Numbered from the stretch's first letter, positions 1-8,031 are shown. The stretch: DNA of 42,156 nucleotides from Candidatus Woesearchaeota archaeon (GCA_937912225.1 CALDOJ010000046.1:1-42156), one strand, 5' to 3'. Translations and numbers: made by a program. Notes: generated from the letters alone by a model not told the origin.

Positions 1-399
1 ATAATAATAATAATTTTGTTTGTGCCTTATATTCTGAAATTTAATCAACCATGGGTTGCGCATTCATTAGAAACTAAAATTCCAGAATTAGCTGAAAAAG
101 AATTACCTTTAAATTGTTTTATTATAACAGAATCACCAATTATTCTAACATCAACCACAAATCTTAAAACAATTAGTATAAAATATTTTTTAGAAGAAAA
201 TATTTTAAAAAAAAAAAATGAAACTTGCTTTCTTTTTTTTGATGATATAATGTGTGATGGAACTTTTGGACTAAGCGAATCATGTAAAACCATAAAACAA
301 GATTATCAACTCAAAGAATTTAAAAAATATAATTTTTCATATAAAAATTCTTTTAAAGAATACATTTTTTATAAGATAATTGATAAAAAAATTATTTAA
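1..399 (+). CDS. GT39-type membrane glycosyltransferase, C-terminal fragment (5' end outside window)
   Basis: The reading frame is open from the first base of the window, so this is the 3' end of a longer gene. It begins with a stretch of isoleucines that looks like the end of a membrane helix. A soluble tail of about 120 residues follows, mixing beta strands with the phrase CFIITESPIILTSTTN. Similar extracytoplasmic tails follow the membrane region of ArnT/PMT_2-type (GT39) proteins elsewhere in this window (compare 11894-14227), so I infer a lipid-linked sugar transferase. The catalytic N-terminal loop is not in view, so the family call is tentative. The stop codon overlaps the stop of the convergent gene at 396-1967 by four bases. 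Confidence 0.5.
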   Translation: MIIIILFVPYILKFNQPWVAHSLETKIPELAEKELPLNCFIITESPIILTSTTNLKTISIKYFLEENILKKKNETCFLFFDDIMCDGTFGLSESCKTIKQDYQLKEFKKYNFSYKNSFKEYIFYKIIDKKII

Positions 400-1967
400 A
401 CTTTATTAGAAATTATTTGAAGACGCGAGTCTTTTCTCATAATATATCTCTTAAGATGTAATTTAGTGCCTGTAAAGCCTTCATCAATTGTTGAAATAGT
501 TTCATATCCAGATTCCAAGACAGTTCTTTTAACTTTTTCATCATAATGCCCGTATGGATATGCAAAATGAACAATATTTGTTCCTATTTTTTTCTCTAAC
601 ATATTCTTTGATTCTGTTAATTCTTTTCTCAATAGTTCTTCTTCTACAAAAGTTAAATCTTTATGAGATTTTCCATGACTTCCAACAATCCAACCTTCTT
701 TATGTAATTCTTTAATTTCTTTCCAAGACATAAAATCAGAATATTGTTCAACTTTAGGAATATTTTTCCCATCTATCCAATCAGTTGTAATAAAAATAGT
801 TGCTTTGATATTTTGTTTTTTTAAGAAAGAAAAAGTTTCTGTATAAACTGATTTTCTTCCATCATCAAAAGTTATTGCAACAACTTTTCTTGAAAAATTA
901 ATGTTGTTTGATAAAAAATAATCAAGAGTTACAAATTTATAATTTTGTTTAATTAAATCATTAATTTGTTCTTTAAATTTTTCTAAAGTAAGAGACCATT
1001 CATTTTTTGAATTTGAAATATTATGATAACATAGAATTAAAACTCCTTCTTTTTTAGATCTGCGGATTTCACTTAACGCATCTAAACTTTTTCTAGAATC
1101 ACTTTTTAGTTCTAATGCTTGTAAAAGATACTTTTCAGCTTCAGAATATTTTTTTAAAAATTTGTAAGCTAAACCTAACTCAGAAAAAATCATACTTTTT
1201 ACAGAATCATCCTTTTTACTAATGCATTTTTTTAATCCTTTTTTATAAGTATAAATTGCCCTATGATGCATTCGACATCCAAAATATTCTCGTCCTAGTT
1301 CTAAATATGCTTTAGAATTATCAGGTTCTCGTTCTAATTTCCTCTTTGAGATATTCAAATAAAAAAATCTTTTCTCTCTTGAACGCTGTTTATTAAGCTG
1401 ATTATAATGATGAACTGGAACATCAAAATCAACAATTTTAATATTTTTTTTTTCCAAAGAAAGTTCAACCATTTCATGAACTACTCCTTTAAAACATATA
1501 TTTTTATGATTTGGAAATAATCGTACTTTTGCACTAATCCAATAAAAATTCATATCGTGATTATAACCTTGATACTCCTGCTGTATTGGAAGAAATTTCA
1601 TAAAAGGCTTTTGTTTATAAACATAATTCCAAGTAAGCATAGAATAAGCTTCTTGTTTATTTTTATTTATCAAATCTTTAATTTTCTTCAAGTCTTGTTT
1701 TGCAATAACCTCATCAGGGTCCAATAATAAAATCCAGTCCTTAGTTGCTTCTTTTAAACTTTTATTTCTCGGTTTACTAAAATCATCATCCCATTTCATA
1801 TGAAAAACTTTAGCTCCAAAACTCTTTGCAATTTCAATAGTTTTATCAGAACTACCAGTATCAACAAGAATTATTTCATCAACTATTTCCTTTACATTGT
1901 TTAAACAATCAGCAAGAAATTGTTCTTCATCCTTCACAATCATACAAAGACTAAGTGTTGACCCCAT
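396..1967 (-). CDS. GT2 glycosyltransferase-TPR-polysaccharide deacetylase fusion
   Basis: This 523-residue protein joins three parts. Residues 1-190 are a GT-A/GT2 glycosyltransferase with LSLCMIVKDEE at the start, VDTGSSDKT at 35-43 and a DPD metal motif at 83-85. Residues about 205-300 are TPR-like helices (KAYLELGREYF, FSELGLAYKFLKKYSEAEKYL). Residues about 307-523 are a NodB-type polysaccharide deacetylase with all main motifs: TFDDG at 366-370, SHGKSH at 430-435 giving the H-x3-H metal pair, and FAYPYG at 468-473. No signal peptide or membrane helix is evident, so it probably acts in the cytoplasm on an activated or lipid-linked glycan. Sugar addition and N-deacetylation may thus be coupled; the substrate is unknown. 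The ATG lies about 28 bp below a TATA box, suggesting a leaderless mRNA. Confidence 0.85.
   Translation of the reverse strand: MGSTLSLCMIVKDEEQFLADCLNNVKEIVDEIILVDTGSSDKTIEIAKSFGAKVFHMKWDDDFSKPRNKSLKEATKDWILLLDPDEVIAKQDLKKIKDLINKNKQEAYSMLTWNYVYKQKPFMKFLPIQQEYQGYNHDMNFYWISAKVRLFPNHKNICFKGVVHEMVELSLEKKNIKIVDFDVPVHHYNQLNKQRSREKRFFYLNISKRKLEREPDNSKAYLELGREYFGCRMHHRAIYTYKKGLKKCISKKDDSVKSMIFSELGLAYKFLKKYSEAEKYLLQALELKSDSRKSLDALSEIRRSKKEGVLILCYHNISNSKNEWSLTLEKFKEQINDLIKQNYKFVTLDYFLSNNINFSRKVVAITFDDGRKSVYTETFSFLKKQNIKATIFITTDWIDGKNIPKVEQYSDFMSWKEIKELHKEGWIVGSHGKSHKDLTFVEEELLRKELTESKNMLEKKIGTNIVHFAYPYGHYDEKVKRTVLESGYETISTIDEGFTGTKLHLKRYIMRKDSRLQIISNKV
1811..1967 (-). repeat. 5' coding end of GT2 gene, near-identical to 2971-3127 (copy A)
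   Basis: These 157 bases, covering the first 52 codons of the GT2-deacetylase gene, match 2971-3127 without gaps at about 142 of 157 positions by my hand count. Identity falls quickly further into the genes. This suggests duplication followed by gene conversion or strong constraint at the 5' end. Confidence 0.8.
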
Positions 1968-1988
1968 AATAAAGGAAAAATAAGAGTA

Positions 1989-1999
1989 GTTTATAAAAC
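1989..1999 (-). promoter_or_regulatory. TATA box for the GT2-deacetylase gene
   Basis: The minus-strand sequence GTTTTATAAAC is centred about 28 bp upstream of the ATG at 1967. At this distance transcription should begin at or next to the start codon (leaderless). The same spacing recurs at several other genes here. Confidence 0.6.
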
Positions 2000-2041
2000 T
2001 TATTTAGAGAATACTTATTTTTATATTCTTAACCGAAATTA

Positions 2042-3127
2042 TTAATTTCTTTCTATTTTATTTTCTGTTAATTTTTTAATTAAGTTTTTTGCTTTATTAT
2101 TTGAAAAATTATATTCTAAACTTTTTTCCAAAGATTTAACAGCATTTTCTTTTTTTCCAATATTCTTTTGAATTTGAGAAATTTCAACTAATATGTTTGA
2201 TGACTCTTTATTATTGTTTTCGTTTATTGAAATTTGTAATAATTTAGATAAAGCTGGTAAATTAATTTTATTTGTATATAATGATTCTTTAAACATTTTT
2301 TTTGCTTTAAATAATTTATTTAATGATTCATAACAAATTCCTAAAAAATAATAAGAATTGCTCTTTAAATATTGATCTTCTACAGAAAATTTTTTTTTTA
2401 TTAAAACATTTTTAAAACATAAAATTGCTTTCATATAAAATCTGTTTTGTAAATATTCTTTTCCTAACTGATAAAGTGCTAATAAATCTTCTGGATTTTT
2501 ATTAACTTTTTTTTCTGTTATTTTTAAGTAAAAGAGTCTCTTTGTTTTCGATCGTTCCACATTTGCTTCAGGATAATGATGTATAAAAACTTCCGAATAA
2601 GGTATTATTTTTTTTATTTTTAAAACCATTTTTTCAACTAATTCATGTACAACTCCTTCAAAGAAAATACTTTTTTTGTTTTTGAATATCCTAATTATTT
2701 TATTATCATTATAAAAATGAAATCCTTTAGATTCAGGTTCACCAACTGTTTCAACTGAACTAATTATATGTTTAGTATTACGATAATTTCTTTGAGTTAT
2801 ATAATACGCAATTTCATTTTTATTATTAATAAGCTCTTTTATTTTTAATCCGTCAGATTTTGAAATTATTTCATCAGCATCTAAAATTAGAATCCATTCT
2901 TTTGTTGCATACTTAAGACTTTCATTTCTTGCAGCTGCAAAATCATCACACCATTCAAAAAAATGAATCTTAGCTTCAAAACTCTTTGCAATTTCAACAG
3001 TTTTATCAGAACTACCAGTATCAACCAAAATTATTTCATCAACTATATTTTTCACACTATTTAAACAATCAGCAAGAAATTGTTCTTCATTCTTTGTAAT
3101 CATACAAAGACTAAGTGTTGCCCCCAT
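2042..3127 (-). CDS. GT2 family glycosyltransferase with C-terminal TPR region
   Basis: This 361-residue protein is a paralogue of the N-terminal part of the neighbouring 396-1967 product. It has a GT2 fold with LSLCMITKNEE at the start, VDTGSSDKT at 35-43 and a DADE metal-binding motif at 83-86. About 150 residues of TPR-like helices follow (LLALYQLGKEYL, SNSYYFLGICYESLNKLFKAKKMF), with no deacetylase domain. It is probably a cytoplasmic sugar transferase acting on a surface glycan or lipid-linked intermediate; donor and acceptor cannot be told from sequence. Both paralogues have their own TATA box. Its promoter region is shared with the divergent Hxs-like operon. Confidence 0.85.
   Translation of the reverse strand: MGATLSLCMITKNEEQFLADCLNSVKNIVDEIILVDTGSSDKTVEIAKSFEAKIHFFEWCDDFAAARNESLKYATKEWILILDADEIISKSDGLKIKELINNKNEIAYYITQRNYRNTKHIISSVETVGEPESKGFHFYNDNKIIRIFKNKKSIFFEGVVHELVEKMVLKIKKIIPYSEVFIHHYPEANVERSKTKRLFYLKITEKKVNKNPEDLLALYQLGKEYLQNRFYMKAILCFKNVLIKKKFSVEDQYLKSNSYYFLGICYESLNKLFKAKKMFKESLYTNKINLPALSKLLQISINENNNKESSNILVEISQIQKNIGKKENAVKSLEKSLEYNFSNNKAKNLIKKLTENKIERN
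2971..3127 (-). repeat. 5' coding end of GT2 gene, near-identical to 1811-1967 (copy B)
   Basis: Partner of copy A, aligned without gaps at about 90% identity. The similarity stops being striking downstream of codon 52. Confidence 0.8.
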
Positions 3128-3148
3128 TAATAAGATAAAACAAGAATT

Positions 3149-3159
3149 GTTTATAAAGT
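3149..3159 (-). promoter_or_regulatory. TATA box for the GT2-TPR gene
   Basis: The minus strand reads ACTTTATAAAC, centred about 28 bp upstream of the ATG at 3127, again predicting a leaderless transcript. Confidence 0.55.
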
Positions 3160-3213
3160 TTCAGATTATAAACATCAACCTTTAAAAACCGTTTCTTCTT
3201 TCTTAACCAAAAA

Positions 3214-3258
3214 GTATATAAAACAAACTAAATTTCAAATAAACTATAGTTAAGGGGG
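3214..3258 (+). promoter_or_regulatory. TATA box and G-rich ribosome binding site of the Hxs-like operon
   Basis: GTATATAAAA at 3214-3223 is a good archaeal TATA box about 47 bp upstream of the first ATG, predicting a start near 3244 and a leader of about 20 bases. Within it AAGGGGG (3252-3258) lies six bases before the ATG. The operon therefore seems led by a Shine-Dalgarno-like site, unlike the leaderless divergent gene. Confidence 0.55.
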
Positions 3259-3264
3259 TTTCAT

Positions 3265-3771
3265 ATGATTGAAGAAGAAAGTATATTAGACAATATTGAA
3301 GTTCACAAAAAGTTCGCAATTATTTCTATTAATCCTAAACTTTATCCATTAAGTGTTATATACTCTGCAGCTTATTGGCTATTAGATAAGGCACACGTTA
3401 TTATTGATGGAGATCCTGAAACAGAGATTCTTGTTGAAATTAGACCACGAGTGAAAAATGTTGATTTAAAAGAACTAGGATATAAATTCAACGATGAATT
3501 AATTAATTATGCAGTCTATACTGTTCAGGCAACAAGAAATAAAAAACTTAGAGAAATGATTGTTGAGAATGCATTATCTGGAAACTTGAGAACTGGTCCG
3601 GTTAATCCTCCAAAATTTGATCAAAATTCTCAACAAAAAAACAATGAGAAAGCTTGTATTCCTTGTGGAGCTCCAATAAATAATGAAGCTGATTGGTTAC
3701 CTACAACTGAAGATCCTGAAAGCATTGCAAATATTCGGCCTGCTAGAAATAGTCCTAAAGATTTTCGTTAA
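3265..3771 (+). CDS. hxsD: HxsD-like protein with Cys-containing C-terminal tail
   Basis: Residues about 11-107 resemble the HxsD family of His-Xaa-Ser radical-SAM systems: INPKLYPLSVIYSAAYWLLD, then a strand region, then LGYKFNDELINYAVY and a helix rich in Arg/Glu ending in LREMI. HxsD is a small accessory protein always found with two radical SAM maturases, as here; its molecular role is not established. Residues 108-168 are an unusual low-complexity tail rich in Asn, Pro and Gln with CIPC at 131-134 and the ending RPARNSPKDF. I do not recognise the tail; it could be a flexible partner-binding segment or a fused modification substrate. It is the first gene of a four-gene operon. Confidence 0.65.
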   Translation: MIEEESILDNIEVHKKFAIISINPKLYPLSVIYSAAYWLLDKAHVIIDGDPETEILVEIRPRVKNVDLKELGYKFNDELINYAVYTVQATRNKKLREMIVENALSGNLRTGPVNPPKFDQNSQQKNNEKACIPCGAPINNEADWLPTTEDPESIANIRPARNSPKDFR

Positions 3772-3788
3772 ATATTCTTAATTTTAAG

Positions 3789-4022
3789 ATGACTGTTATA
3801 AAAATTGAAAAAGGTAAATGTATAATTGAATTGAATAAAAGGTTCTATCCTAAACCAGTTATCAAAGAAGGAGTTGAAAGTTTCAAAGGATTTGGAACTA
3901 TTGTTTTTACTGAAAAAGATAAAGTTATTATAACTCCAAATAAAACAATTGATGTAAATGAAATTGGTTATGATTTTTGTGACCATTTACTTAACATAAT
4001 TCAAGGAGGTAGTTCTTTCTAA
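3789..4022 (+). CDS. Second, minimal HxsD-like protein
   Basis: This 77-residue protein aligns with the core of the preceding HxsD-like protein. It shares a strand ending in LNKRFYPKPVI (compare INPKLYPLSVI), a middle strand pair, and DVNEIGYDFCDHLL (compare DLKELGYKFNDELI). It ends in a short Gly/Ser tail (QGGSSF). It starts 17 bases after the previous stop. Its end contains a strong AAGGAGGT site serving the next gene, whose ATG follows after one base. Two HxsD-type proteins side by side suggest a heterodimer or division of labour; that is inference. Cysteines are at 11 and 64. Confidence 0.6.
   Translation: MTVIKIEKGKCIIELNKRFYPKPVIKEGVESFKGFGTIVFTEKDKVIITPNKTIDVNEIGYDFCDHLLNIIQGGSSF
4003..4010 (+). 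promoter_or_regulatory. Strong Shine-Dalgarno site for hxsB-like gene
   Basis: AAGGAGGT lies inside the last codons of the upstream gene, 13 bases before the ATG at 4024. It supports that start and coupled translation. Confidence 0.6.
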
Positions 4023-4023
4023 A

Positions 4024-5547
4024 ATGGCATTCACAATGTTTGATGAAAAAGCAACTTCAGCTAAAAAAAATGTTTCTCAAGATGATTATGTTGTTAATTT
4101 TTATCATTCAAAAAAATATGATGATGAACACATCCTAATAACTGTTGATCATGGTAGTTGGGTTGTTTTAAATCAAGAAGAATTTGATTTGTTAAGATTT
4201 AACAAACTTAATGAAAATTCTGAGTTAAAAAAACTTTTAGAAGAAAAAGCAATTATTTTAACAACCAATAACAAAGACAAATTATTAAGAGCTACTAAAA
4301 ATAAATATCATCATACTTGGAGAGGAACTAGTTTACACATATTAGTTCCTACATTAAGATGTAATCATAAATGCATTTATTGTCATGCTAAATCTAAAGA
4401 TCCAAATTCAAAAGGTAATGACATGACTGAAGAAATTGCTACAAAAGTTGTTGATTTCATATTTCAAAGTCCAAGTCCTGCCATTACAATAGAATATCAA
4501 GGAGGAGAAGCACTTCTTAATTTTGAAATTATAAAGTTTATTCATAAATATGCTTTAGAAAAAAACAAAACTTTTAGAAAAGAAATCAGATTTGTCATAG
4601 TTACTAATTTTACAATTATGGATGAAGAGAAAAAAAGATTTTTCATAGATAATAATATTGATCTTTGTACATCATTAGATGGACCAAAAGAACTCCATGA
4701 TTATAATAGACGTTTCTATGGATCTAAAAAAAGCTCCTATGATGTTGTAACCAAAACTATTGAAGATCTTCAAAAAGAAGGTAAAGGAATGGGTTTATTA
4801 CCAACAATAACAAAAAAATCATTAGAATATCCTGAAGAAATTATTGATGAATATCTATTAAGAGGATTTAATTCAATTATGTCAAGAAATCTTAATTGTA
4901 TGGGTTTTGCAAAAAGTTTATGGGATAAATTAGGCTATGATGCAGACGCATACATTGATTTCTTTAAAAAACAACTTAACTACATGATTAAAATAAATAA
5001 ACGAGGAGTAAAATTTTTAGATTTCAAAGCTAAGTTTATCTTACAAAGATTGATATCAATTGAACAAAGAACATTTACTTGTTTTGGATCTCCTTGTGGT
5101 GCTGTTGTTGGACAAATTGCTTATGATGAACATGGAAATATTTATACTTGTGATGAAGCTCGATCAGATGAAACGTTCATATTAGGAAATGTTGCTACAC
5201 ACAGTTATGAAGAAATTATTAAAGGTCCTGGAAAGAAAATTATCGACCATACTTCTTGTTTATCTTTAAATTGTGATAATTGTGTGTGGCACCCATATTG
5301 TGGGACTTGTATGGTCTGGGCACAAGGATCTCAAGGAAATGCCATTTCAAAATTAGCAGAAGATTATGAATGTAAAATTCGAGGCGCACTAGTTGAACAC
5401 CTTTTTGAAAAATTAATATTTGATAAAGAAGCCAGAAAAATTTTAATGCATTGGGCATTTCCAAAAAAATATCATTTTCCTTATAAAGAAGTTAAATTAA
5501 AAACAAAAGAAGAAAGACAAAATTTTATTAAAAATTTAAAAAAATAA
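4024..5547 (+). CDS. hxsB: HxsB-like radical SAM/SPASM maturase
   Basis: This 507-residue radical SAM enzyme has an N-terminal accessory region (1-100), then the 4Fe-4S/SAM motif C113-x3-C117-x2-C120 (CNHKCIYC). EYQGGEALLNF follows at about 157-167. A Cys-rich SPASM region spans 353-450 (C353, C358, C376, C412, C417, C420, C426, C429, C450). The stretch around 355-380, SPCGA...GQIAYDEHGNIYTCDEAR, is what I recognise as typical of HxsB in the His-Xaa-Ser system. Such enzymes use a SAM-derived radical to modify a peptide or protein, with auxiliary clusters held by SPASM. The gene sits between an HxsD-like gene and an HxsC-like gene with one-base gaps. The substrate is not evident. Confidence 0.75.
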   Translation: MAFTMFDEKATSAKKNVSQDDYVVNFYHSKKYDDEHILITVDHGSWVVLNQEEFDLLRFNKLNENSELKKLLEEKAIILTTNNKDKLLRATKNKYHHTWRGTSLHILVPTLRCNHKCIYCHAKSKDPNSKGNDMTEEIATKVVDFIFQSPSPAITIEYQGGEALLNFEIIKFIHKYALEKNKTFRKEIRFVIVTNFTIMDEEKKRFFIDNNIDLCTSLDGPKELHDYNRRFYGSKKSSYDVVTKTIEDLQKEGKGMGLLPTITKKSLEYPEEIIDEYLLRGFNSIMSRNLNCMGFAKSLWDKLGYDADAYIDFFKKQLNYMIKINKRGVKFLDFKAKFILQRLISIEQRTFTCFGSPCGAVVGQIAYDEHGNIYTCDEARSDETFILGNVATHSYEEIIKGPGKKIIDHTSCLSLNCDNCVWHPYCGTCMVWAQGSQGNAISKLAEDYECKIRGALVEHLFEKLIFDKEARKILMHWAFPKKYHFPYKEVKLKTKEERQNFIKNLKK

Positions 5548-5548
5548 A

Positions 5549-6535
5549 ATGGTAGATGTTGTAGATATTAAAGTTGGATATTCATGTAATAACGATTGTT
5601 TTCATTGTGTGATTGCTGATAAAAGAAGAACTCTTTTAAAGGAAGAAAAATCTGTTGATAGATCAACAAAAGAAGTTTTTGCATTAATAGATGAAGCCGC
5701 ATCTGATGGTGCAACATCAATTGTTTTAACAGGAGGAGAAATTACTATTAGAAGAGATATTTTTGAAATATTAGATCATGTAAAAAGTAAAAATTTTCAT
5801 CACATAAACATGCAAACAAATGGTCGAATGTTTTATTATAAAGAATTTGTTGAAAGAATTATACAATATCCAAATGTTCATTTTACTGTTGCTCTACATT
5901 CTATTTATGAAAAAGATCACGACTGGATAACAGGAAGTAAAGGCAGTTTTAAACAAACAACACAAGGAATTAAAAATATGAAGGTTGCAGGCGTAAATAA
6001 TAGAATAGGTGCAAAGTTTGTTCTTTCAAAAAAAAATTTCAATATAATGCCTGATATGATTAAATTTACAAAAGAACTTGGTTGTGGGTCAATTAATATT
6101 GCGTTTCCACATGCAATGGGAAATGCTTTACTAAACTTTTATAATTGTATTCCTAAATATTCTGAAATTCATGAATCACTTACAAAAGCTATAAATGTTT
6201 CTAAAGAAATAAAACAACATGTTGATTTTGAAGCGATTCCTCTTTGTTATCTTCAAGAAAATGAAGCATATGCTAGTGAATTTAGAATGTCGGATCATAC
6301 AAAACTCCGAGATTTATCGCATTCTGATGAGAATTATACTAAAACAAGGAAAACTACTGCAAAACTTAAAGGCCCTCAATGTAAAGAATGTAAATACTTC
6401 TTAATTTGTGAAGGTCCATGGGATGATTATGTACATGGTTATGGTTTTGAAGATTTAGTTCCTGTAAAAGGCAAACAAATAACTAATATTAATGAATTAC
6501 CAAGTTTTAAAGAAAGAGCAATTAATGGATATTAA
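5549..6535 (+). CDS. hxsC: HxsC-like radical SAM protein
   Basis: This 328-residue radical SAM protein begins almost directly with its SAM/cluster motif, C13-x3-C17-x2-C20 (CNNDCFHC), followed by TGGE at 61-64 and MQTNGR. Near the C terminus a C-x2-C-x5-C group (QCKECKYFLICEGPW) could bind one extra cluster. Its length and order after an HxsB-like gene fit HxsC, the second maturase of the His-Xaa-Ser system. Sequence recognition is weaker than for HxsB, so it could also be a general radical SAM peptide-modifying enzyme. It starts one base after the hxsB stop, so the two are surely co-expressed. It is the last gene of the operon and faces the convergent radical SAM gene at 6605-7471. Confidence 0.6.
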   Translation: MVDVVDIKVGYSCNNDCFHCVIADKRRTLLKEEKSVDRSTKEVFALIDEAASDGATSIVLTGGEITIRRDIFEILDHVKSKNFHHINMQTNGRMFYYKEFVERIIQYPNVHFTVALHSIYEKDHDWITGSKGSFKQTTQGIKNMKVAGVNNRIGAKFVLSKKNFNIMPDMIKFTKELGCGSINIAFPHAMGNALLNFYNCIPKYSEIHESLTKAINVSKEIKQHVDFEAIPLCYLQENEAYASEFRMSDHTKLRDLSHSDENYTKTRKTTAKLKGPQCKECKYFLICEGPWDDYVHGYGFEDLVPVKGKQITNINELPSFKERAINGY

Positions 6536-6604
6536 TGTTTATATAAAATAAAAAATCATACTTTTTAAATTAATCTTTCATAATTCTTTTTTATAAAAAA
6601 GTCA

Positions 6605-7471
6605 TTAATTTTCTAAAACTTCATTATAATTACAAACATTACAAAGTTTTAACTCAGAATATTTTCCTTCTAAATGTTTTTGTTGATAGTTTTTGTATTT
6701 ATTATTATTCCAAACTTCCTTAATAGAATTTTCTTTTAAATTTCCCAATATAACTTCTTTTTTCCAATCTACACAACAAAGTATAACATCTCCATTTGCT
6801 AAAATGTATATTTGATTAAATAATCTACTACAAGGAATTTTTTTTACTCCCTGATTAGAAACAGCATCTTCAGCACTAACATTTCCGCCTCTATTTTCAA
6901 ACTTGTGTAGATGAACTGCAACTCCTAAAGAATTCCAGTAATTTTTTATTATTTCAACCTCTTTTTGTTCTATTGATAATTTTAACATATGAACTGCAAT
7001 TTGAAGAGAAGGTTTTTTCTCTTTAGCTAACTTAATAAAATTTGTAATTCGTTCTTTTGTTTTTTCAAAGTCAAGATTTTTCATTTCTTTTTCATAGGTT
7101 TCTTTTGTTGCGCCATTAAAACTGAATATTACTTCATCTATTTTTGAATTCAATAACTTCTCAGAATTTTTTTTTGTCAATAAAGAACCATTTGTAAAAA
7201 TATTAATTGTTGTTTTTTGATTCTTTTCTTTTGCATAATTAATGTATTTATCAAGATTGGGATTTAATAATGGTTCGCTCATTAAAAAAGGATGTATTGT
7301 TTTAACATCATGTTCTGAACATTCATCAATGATTTTCTTATAAAGGTTCCAATCCATTAATTGAAAATCTTCATTTTTAGAAGTTATTTCATAAGGACAA
7401 AATCTACAGGCTGCATTGCATTTATTACTAGTTTGTATTTGTACTGATGAAGGAAAATCTTTTTTAATCAT
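6605..7471 (-). CDS. Radical SAM/SPASM domain protein
   Basis: This is a 288-residue, compact radical SAM protein. The cluster motif is C18-x3-C22-x2-C25 (CNAACRFCPY) after QIQTSNK. FMSEPLLNP and FTNGSLL are the usual core strands. A C-terminal SPASM half carries PCSRLFNQIYILANGDVILCCVDW... (single residues spread over about 45 positions), then GNLKENSIKEVWN and CNVC. This MoaA/SPASM subtype is often found among glycan and surface-polymer genes and may modify a peptide or sugar; the exact role is unknown. It is monocistronic, convergent with the Hxs-like operon and divergent from 7583-8020. A weak TATA-like TTTATTAAA lies about 20 bp upstream of the ATG. Confidence 0.8.
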   Translation of the reverse strand: MIKKDFPSSVQIQTSNKCNAACRFCPYEITSKNEDFQLMDWNLYKKIIDECSEHDVKTIHPFLMSEPLLNPNLDKYINYAKEKNQKTTINIFTNGSLLTKKNSEKLLNSKIDEVIFSFNGATKETYEKEMKNLDFEKTKERITNFIKLAKEKKPSLQIAVHMLKLSIEQKEVEIIKNYWNSLGVAVHLHKFENRGGNVSAEDAVSNQGVKKIPCSRLFNQIYILANGDVILCCVDWKKEVILGNLKENSIKEVWNNNKYKNYQQKHLEGKYSELKLCNVCNYNEVLEN

Positions 7472-7537
7472 GTATTAAGCCTCATTTAATAAACAATTAT
7501 TTCAACAATTAAATAGGTTTTGTTTTTTACTAAGAAA

Positions 7538-7548
7538 GTTTTATAAAA
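7538..7548 (+). promoter_or_regulatory. TATA box for 7583-9423 transcript
   Basis: GTTTTATAAAA lies about 40 bp upstream of the ATG at 7583, predicting a short leader. AAAGG occurs in that leader but is a weak ribosome site. Confidence 0.5.
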
Positions 7549-7582
7549 AGACAAGTTTTCCTTTTATTAAAGGTTATTTTCA

Positions 7583-8020
7583 ATGAAAAAAAATATTTAT
7601 TCTTCCATAAAACAAGATTCTGCTGATGAAAATCACGCTTTACTTAGTCAAAGTATTCTTGAAGATAATAATGAAGACATTTCAAATGTTCAAACTTCTA
7701 AATTAATAAAACAAACAAATTCTGTTTGGCCTGTTGAAAAAGATATTTTAGTTGAAAATGTTTATTATGATTCTAAATTTGGTCAATTAGTAGTCACTTT
7801 AACAAATATGGATGTTAAAATAATTACCATAATTCAAAAAGGCGTTAAATATTCTTCAAATATGACTGAAAGTATTAAATTTATGAATTGTCGTTTAAAT
7901 TTAAAGCCTGGTGAAAATAAAATCATTATTCCGTGTCTTGAAGGTAATCCTTTTAAGTTTGTTGTTAGAACTGATAGACAAACTGGTGCTGGTCAAAGTC
8001 GAGATAATGCATCCTGGTAA
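7583..8020 (+). CDS. Hypothetical beta-rich protein with polar tails
   Basis: I do not recognise this 145-residue protein. Residues 1-50 are polar and probably disordered. Residues about 55-128 alternate hydrophobic and polar residues as in an Ig-like beta sandwich (DILVENVYYDSKFGQLVVTLTN, then LNLKPGENKIIIPC and PFKFVVRT). The last 15 residues are a Gly/Gln/Arg/Asn-rich tail (QTGAGQSRDNASW). There is no signal peptide or membrane helix. It shares a promoter with the multi-pass membrane protein that starts 12 bases after its stop. Because it sits between two radical SAM genes and has an exposed polar tail, a modified substrate is possible, but nothing proves it. Confidence 0.7.
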   Translation: MKKNIYSSIKQDSADENHALLSQSILEDNNEDISNVQTSKLIKQTNSVWPVEKDILVENVYYDSKFGQLVVTLTNMDVKIITIIQKGVKYSSNMTESIKFMNCRLNLKPGENKIIIPCLEGNPFKFVVRTDRQTGAGQSRDNASW

Positions 8021-8031
8021 TATATAATAAA

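Noticed and set aside
7583..8020. HxsA precursor
   Set aside because: It has no His-Xaa-Ser repeats, lies in a separate transcript and carries a folded beta-rich domain.
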